The translations under genes and the position numbers were made by a program. Below, piece after piece: positions 5,951 to 10,078 of a stretch of DNA of 10,078 nucleotides (its first letter is position 1; every line of letters starts with the position of its first letter). The stretch comes from Baffinella frigidus. Its lineage: Eukaryota > Cryptophyceae > Cryptomonadales > Baffinellaceae. The notes beneath the pieces were generated by a model. It did no database searches. It saw only the letters and a list, made by a program, of their open reading frames with translations, and was not told the DNA's origin. Location: positions 7,208-17,285 of the forward strand of contig MU648241.1 in the NCBI GenBank assembly GCA_026770585.1, written 5' to 3'.

Positions 5951-8399
5951 GCCGAAGCCGTGCTCCGCAGGCAGCAGACACGGGACATGTTCCAAACTCT
6001 GCAGCAGCACATCGCGTGGAACAACGGCAACAACGGCAACCTCGAACAGTTCCTCGAGCTGTCGTTCCCCACCTACAACGCATGGATCCGCACGAAAGTG
6101 CTCCCGCCCTCCGAGACCTTTCGGCACCCCGGCACGGACGACGGCCCTCCTCAACGCTGCGTCCTTCACCGGCAATTCCTCGCAAGCCTGCGGGAGGCCA
6201 TCTCCAGCGCCAGCTCCCACGGAACGGCACTGCACCCGATCACGTCTCAGTTCCAGAGCCACTGGAACCTCCGCGACCAGAGCCGCCATCACCTCATCGC
6301 ACTGACGACAACCCTGAGAGCATACACCATCGCCGCGGAACAAGAGCTCATCGACGGGCACTACGTCTGGCCACACTGGCCACACGAGATGGTGACGGCA
6401 TTTCTCGCAGCCTACTCCGCGGACATGGACGTCTCCGTGACGAACACCATCGCCCAGGAAACGCTCGACGACGATCAGTGCCGCCAGCTCCAGGAGCTGA
6501 CCTCCAGCGCACACGCGGTCTGCAGCATCATATGCTCAGCACACGGATGTAACCCTCCAGGGTCTCCGAACTTCTGGTTCCGACCTTTCTTCGCCTCCCC
6601 CTGCGAGCACCAGCCGGCACTGAACATCGTTCGGCGTCCGATCAGGCACCCCGTCGAGAAGCAGCAACCCTACACCGCGCGCAGCCTCCTACGCACCGTG
6701 AACGGCTCCCTGCAGGTTAAAACCTTCGACACAGGGTACGTCGAGGATGTAAGGGCAGTGTTCCTCGATTCCCTTGAAGTACTGTCATCAGCGGGACCAG
6801 CGCCTCCGCTTCCCGACCACTGGCGCAGCACCATCCAGCCAGTCCACCCTCCGGGACTGTCGTTCTACGGCACCGTGCAAGGAACTCCGGGGCAACTTCC
6901 CCTCGCACAGTTCCCAGGTCAGGCAGCGGCGTACATCGGGGCCCCGGGCCCGGCGCCATCCTCCACCACATCAATCATCGTCATGGGCAACGTCGATGGC
7001 TCATGCTGGTTCGACCGCCAAAAGGGGCAGGCAAAACCTCCGCTCGACTTCCCCCACAAGAACCCTTTCTCGCCGGGCCTTACTCTCGCCGGAATCATCG
7101 ACGAGATCAAAGCCAAGTCGAAATCCTGGCTAGGAGGAGTGGACATCATTCCGTTTCTGCGCAACTACAAGCACTGGAACCGCAACACGGAATGCTTCGA
7201 GAACGTCATCGAAGGAACCTTCGACACCAACGGCCACTCCAGCGACGAATACCGCACGGCAATCGGGACCGACATGGCCACACTGTTCCTCTCCGACCCC
7301 TCCACCCCGTTCGCTGCGATGGCCAAAGAAATGCTCGCGCCCCTGGGGCACGCATGCATGGAATCACTGCGAGCGCAAACCCAGCACTGGTACGAACTCT
7401 CCCAGGAACTCGACCGGAGGATCGCTCTCCTCATCCACTGGATCGGCGTAATCCACCTCCAGCAGACCTCCTTCGTGGCAGCCACCAGTGCCCTCACGGA
7501 CACCGCCAGTGGCCACACGATCGACGAACTTCCAAACAAGCACCTGCTGCAGCTGATCAGCATTTGGAAACTCGAGGACAAGAACTCCCTCATCACTCTC
7601 CTGGGCCTACAGGACGAGTTCGAGGTGACGCTCAAGATGACGAACAACGTCCTGACCCTCAAAATGCTGGATCGCCTCGGAGAACTGCTCGCCCAGCTGG
7701 CACGCGCCCCCGCGGACATGCAGCAGCTCGTCGCCCACCTCCCGTCTTGGGTCATGCGACGCTCGCTCCAGATCACTCTCCGAATCGACCCCGAACAAGG
7801 CTTCTACAACAAAATCCTCCTGCTCGAGTTTCAGAAGCACCTGTACCCGATCCTGGCGGAGAGCAAGTACCTGGACAAGGTCAACCCGTACAGAATGGTC
7901 GAATGGACCAACGCCGTGAAAAAGCTGATCCGAGAGACGCGGATCATCGACCTGCAGATGGCGGGAACCGACTACCTCGGGTCACCCTCCCGCGTGGCCA
8001 TCGCGAGCGCCGCCATCACGGACAACAACAACAAAACCCCCATGCGGCAAGGCACCCCTGCCGCATCGAGCGGACCCCCGCCGGCGGCACCCGAACCTCC
8101 CGAAGAGCCGTGGGACCCGCGAACATGCCAGTTCTGCGAGAAGGAAGTCCCCTGGGGACCAGGCATGACTTGGGCCCAACACCGCCACGTCTGCTCCGCA
8201 CCCAACCGCGGCCGACAGCTATCCCACGCTACGTGCCGCACGTGCCAGAAGCCGCAGCGCCAGTGCACCTGCAACCGCTCTCGCAGCCGCGACCGCTCCG
8301 ACTCGCGGGGCAGGAGCACCGGACGCGACGACCTGAGCGACGCCAACGTGGGCAAGCAGACGTGGTCGCAACCTTCGCGGAACGGCCAGCCTCGGTGCG

Positions 8400-8450
<51 letters not shown>

Positions 8451-8827
8451 GGCAGCGCAGCCCGTCAAACAGCAACAGGCGCCGGACCGGCACCTTCTGC
8501 GCCGCACCTCTCTGCAGCATGCTGACGGCCCTCGTCATCTCCGCTAACCTGGCCACAACATCCGCCTCGGCACCGACGCAGGCCCTGTTTGGAATCAGCG
8601 AGAGCAACCTCCACATGGGAGCTCTCGCAGGCACCAGCGCCACCATCTCCCTGGCCGCGCAGATCGCAACCGCAGGGTACACGTGCGCACTTCCAGCCCT
8701 CACAGGCTGGCTCTGCTACCGCGAAACCCCGGCAACGCCGCCGCTCGAACCCGACACGCCCAAATCAGGGGGGAAGACGATCCACCTCCCACCGCGCCCT
8801 GAACGCGTCGACGCCAGCTCGGATTAG
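5951..8827 (+). CDS. Gag-like polyprotein, main body with zinc-binding C-terminal region
   Basis: About 958 codons in frame 2 (first ATG in this frame at 5909) to TAG 8825–8827. In order, numbering from ATG 5909: an unrecognised, mostly helical body (about 1–700); a C2HC-like finger, C740-x2-C743-x14-H758-x3-C762; a second cluster, C776-x2-C779-x6-C786-x-C788; an Arg/Ser-rich stretch (about 789–815); 16 consecutive Asn (832–847); a basic RRR; then two hydrophobic segments (about 862–890 and 905–935). Zinc finger plus basic stretch fits a nucleocapsid-like, RNA-binding role in cytoplasmic particles; the hydrophobic end does not. Third codon positions are mostly C, unlike the ankyrin gene. No protease or integrase motif is convincing. 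Joined to the N-terminal part, the product would be about 1240 residues. Confidence 0.7.
8402..8449 (+). repeat. (AAC)16 trinucleotide repeat
   Basis: Uninterrupted aac triplets, read as 16 Asn in the Gag-like frame. Being a multiple of three, length change here keeps the frame. The other frames give spurious poly-Gln and, on the minus strand, poly-Leu or poly-Cys. Confidence 0.95.
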
Positions 8828-9447
8828 CTGATCATCCCACTACTCGCGATCCTGGCCAGCATGCTCCTCCAGTCCCCCTTCGGTCTACCCTACACGACAA
8901 AAATTCGCGCCACATACCGTCTCATCTACCACGGTCTCCTAACATGGTGCATGACGGCCGCGGGTCTCGCCCTACTCGCCAACGGATGGCTCTGGTACAA
9001 CAACTCTACCCTCGGCATGATAGCGGCTTCCACCGCAACAGCAGCGACGATCACACTCTACAACAAGGAACACAACCGGCGTCGAAGCGCGCCTCAATCG
9101 ACTCCGCGATCCCTCCACGGAGTCGTGCGGTGGCTCGCTATCTTCGGAGCAATGGCCATGGCCCACGCTCCGTGGAAACTCGCCACAACCACCGCCCTGA
9201 TGACCCCGAACGCCGCCGACGCGACACTCACCCTCCTGACAGAGTGGGGCATTGCGTCAGCCATGGACACCATCGGGCTGCTCACCCTCCTTCTGCTCGC
9301 CTTGCAATCTCGGCAAGCTCTGGTGCACCACATGTGCCTACGGGTGCATCAAGGATTCTCCACCGAGAAATGCCGAGGACACCGTCTCAACCGCAAGGCC
9401 TACCTATCTCTCTTCCTGTTCGCTCTCACGATGCTCAACAAGGCTCA
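8828..9447 (+). CDS. Multi-pass membrane-like segment downstream of the Gag stop
   Basis: Follows TAG 8825–8827 in the same frame without a gap; the first ATG is at 8861. By eye there are four to six hydrophobic stretches: LIIPLLAILASMLL (8828–), LLTWCMTAAGLALLANGW (about 8936–8990), MIAASTATAATITLY (about 9017–9061), VVRWLAIFGAMAMAHA (about 9122–9169), GLLTLLLLALQS (about 9278–9313) and YLSLFLFALTML (about 9401–9436), separated by basic loops. With the two hydrophobic stretches before the stop, this gives up to eight spans. I do not recognise the family. It sits where copia elements have protease and integrase. It could be an envelope-like or membrane-anchoring module, reached by stop readthrough or translated on its own. 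The frame remains open to 10051, but after about 9447 it is Arg/Ser/Pro shadow. Confidence 0.5.
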
Positions 9448-9986
9448 TCGGCATCCCCGAACTCTCGCGGCAAGCGGGGCTGACACCCCTCCACGAGGTA
9501 GTCCACGCTGGAACAACACTATGGCTTCCTGCAACAACACCAGAGGCCAAGAGCCTCCGAGTGTCAGACGAGCAAGCCGAAGCCGTCGAAGAATACGCCA
9601 GCTCTCTCTACGACGCAGTGACACGTCTCACGCTCAAGGACGACGACTACGCACTCGAGTACTCCCCGGTGACGGCAGCAGTGACCATGGCCAGGCCACG
9701 GCCAGTCCCGCCACCGACGTCGAACAACCATACCACCTACGACGACATGCCTCGCCTTCAACCACCCTCCCGAGAACTCGGGCCCCGCCAACCCGACGGC
9801 GACCACCATCTCCGACCGGGATCCTCCATGGTCGACCTAAGCCTCCTTCCGGACACTCCTATGGAAGCTCACATCGAACCAGGCGACCGCGCGGCCACAT
9901 CGGCCATGCTGGAAATTCCCGCGGGACTGTCCGACGCCCCTGCCAACATTCGCGAGGCACTGCGACGCCCCGACTGGAAGGAGTAG
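9441..9986 (+). CDS. Pol linker ending at the copia-type RT N-terminus
   Basis: About 180 codons in frame 0, one base further than the membrane-like segment. It opens IGIPELSRQAGLTPLHEVVH, is acidic in the middle (SDEQAEAVEEYASSLYDAV, TLKDDDYALEYSP), then proline- and charge-rich, and ends PANIREALRRPDWKE at TAG 9984–9986. The last 15 residues match the pattern that opens Ty1/copia reverse transcriptases (keAl..pdW..Am..Em..l..n.tW). The variable acidic and proline-rich stretch before it is the kind of linker that usually joins integrase to RT. No D,D-35-E or HHCC integrase motif is seen here or upstream. The frame formally opens before 9252, but there the other frame carries the membrane-like protein. 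Confidence 0.5.
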   Translation, partial: RLIGIPELSRQAGLTPLHEVVHAGTTLWLPATTPEAKSLRVSDEQAEAVEEYASSLYDAVTRLTLKDDDYALEYSPVTAAVTMARPRPVPPPTSNNHTTYDDMPRLQPPSRELGPRQPDGDHHLRPGSSMVDLSLLPDTPMEAHIEPGDRAATSAMLEIPAGLSDAPANIREALRRPDWKE

Positions 9987-10078
9987 AAGAAAGCGACCCA
10001 GGCGGAGATGGACACTCTCATCGGCAACAACACCATCTGTGGGAGCGATGAGACACACGCGCGCTCTCTCTCTCCCTC
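9987..10078 (+). pseudogene. Start of copia-type reverse transcriptase, after an in-frame TAG
   Basis: After the TAG the same frame continues KKATQAEMDTLIGNNT (9987–10034), fitting the conserved A-x3-E-M-x-x-L-x-x-N-x-T at the start of the copia RT family. It would copy element RNA into DNA; the catalytic motifs lie beyond the window. After NNT the frame reads I-C-G-S-D and loses the expected Trp, while W-E appears one frame over (tgg-gag 10040–10045), hinting at another small indel. The sequence then runs into CT-rich repeat. This is probably a decayed copy; recoding or sequencing error could also explain it. Confidence 0.45.
10061..10078 (+). repeat. CT-rich microsatellite at the right edge
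   Basis: gcgctctctctctccctc, about five CT units then ccctc. It lies where copia RT coding should continue, so it is either an insertion or expansion in a degenerate copy, or an intervening sequence. It is cut by the window end. Confidence 0.6.

Larger units (their letters stand above)
3170..10078 (+). mobile_element. Probable LTR retroelement with copia-like RT start, cut off at right edge
   Basis: Three things define the span. From about 3170 the + strand becomes C-rich and G-poor (33 C against 11 G in 3241–3300; the ankyrin gene has 20 G against 11 C in 541–600), and this skew persists to the end. A long untranslated leader precedes a Gag-like polyprotein with C-terminal zinc-binding and basic regions. 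The last 130 bases match the N-terminal start of a Ty1/copia reverse transcriptase. The rest of RT, RNase H and the 3' LTR would lie beyond the window, so the LTRs cannot be proven and the left end is only approximate. Protease and integrase are not visible between Gag and RT, which is abnormal for copia. A decayed copy, or a different kind of retroelement, remains possible. Confidence 0.5.

Noticed and set aside
6728-6736. Asp-Thr-Gly in the Gag-like body as a protease active site
   Set aside because: The flanking residues (KTF-DTG-YVEDV) lack the hydrophobic strands and the A-[ST] that follow the motif in retroviral-type proteases, and there is no downstream hydrophobic-G motif.
7003-8547. 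514-codon + frame with a poly-Gln run overlapping the Gag-like gene
   Set aside because: It is an Arg/Pro/His-rich shadow of the coherent frame 2 protein. The poly-Gln is the (AAC)16 repeat read one base off.
7972-8703. 243-codon minus-strand frame with poly-Leu
   Set aside because: Poly-Leu comes from the same AAC repeat on the other strand. The rest mirrors the C-biased third positions of the real gene.

Overview
The window looks like nuclear DNA of a eukaryote, probably a protist or alga. It carries ankyrin-repeat and MYND zinc-finger genes, a possible GT–AG intron, minisatellites and an LTR-retrotransposon-like polyprotein. There is nothing bacterial: no operons, no Shine-Dalgarno pattern. 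I cannot name the lineage. All supported genes lie on the + strand.

Left third (1–about 3170), host-like DNA of mixed composition with G slightly above C. A 5'-truncated ankyrin gene (12 repeats by eye) fills 1–1396. It changes reading frame once, exactly where a 10-bp minisatellite has expanded over the codons of the ankyrin signature T-P-L-H. A probable last exon lies at 1461–1613 behind a 76-nt intron candidate, and 57 bp of that exon are duplicated 194 bp downstream. Two minisatellite families follow (1914–2148). A small MYND zinc-finger gene (2288–2623) ends at a TAA, after which the same frame stays coding-like to 2794. A hairpin-rich stretch and an unidentified open segment lead to a composition boundary.

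Right two thirds (about 3170–10078), strongly C-rich and G-poor on the + strand. I read this as a single retroelement running off the right edge. It has a 1.9-kb non-coding leader or LTR candidate (3170–5100). Within it is a striking RNA-fold candidate of three tandem stem-loops with one shared apical module and different stems (4494–4586). Then comes a Gag-like polyprotein of about 1240 codons (5101–8827), with a proline-rich N-terminal part, a long unrecognised body, a C2HC-like zinc finger, a second Cys cluster, an Arg/Ser stretch and 16 Asn, interrupted by a +1 frame change at a C6 run. After an in-frame TAG the frame continues into a multi-pass membrane-like segment (8828–about 9445). A second +1 frame change leads to a linker ending in what looks like the very start of a Ty1/copia-type reverse transcriptase (9948–10034), itself cut by a TAG.

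If these parts belong together, this is a copia-related element of unusual architecture: a membrane module where protease and integrase should be, and a structured leader. The stops and frame changes may mean decay, sequencing error in homopolymers, or programmed recoding; the window alone cannot decide between these.
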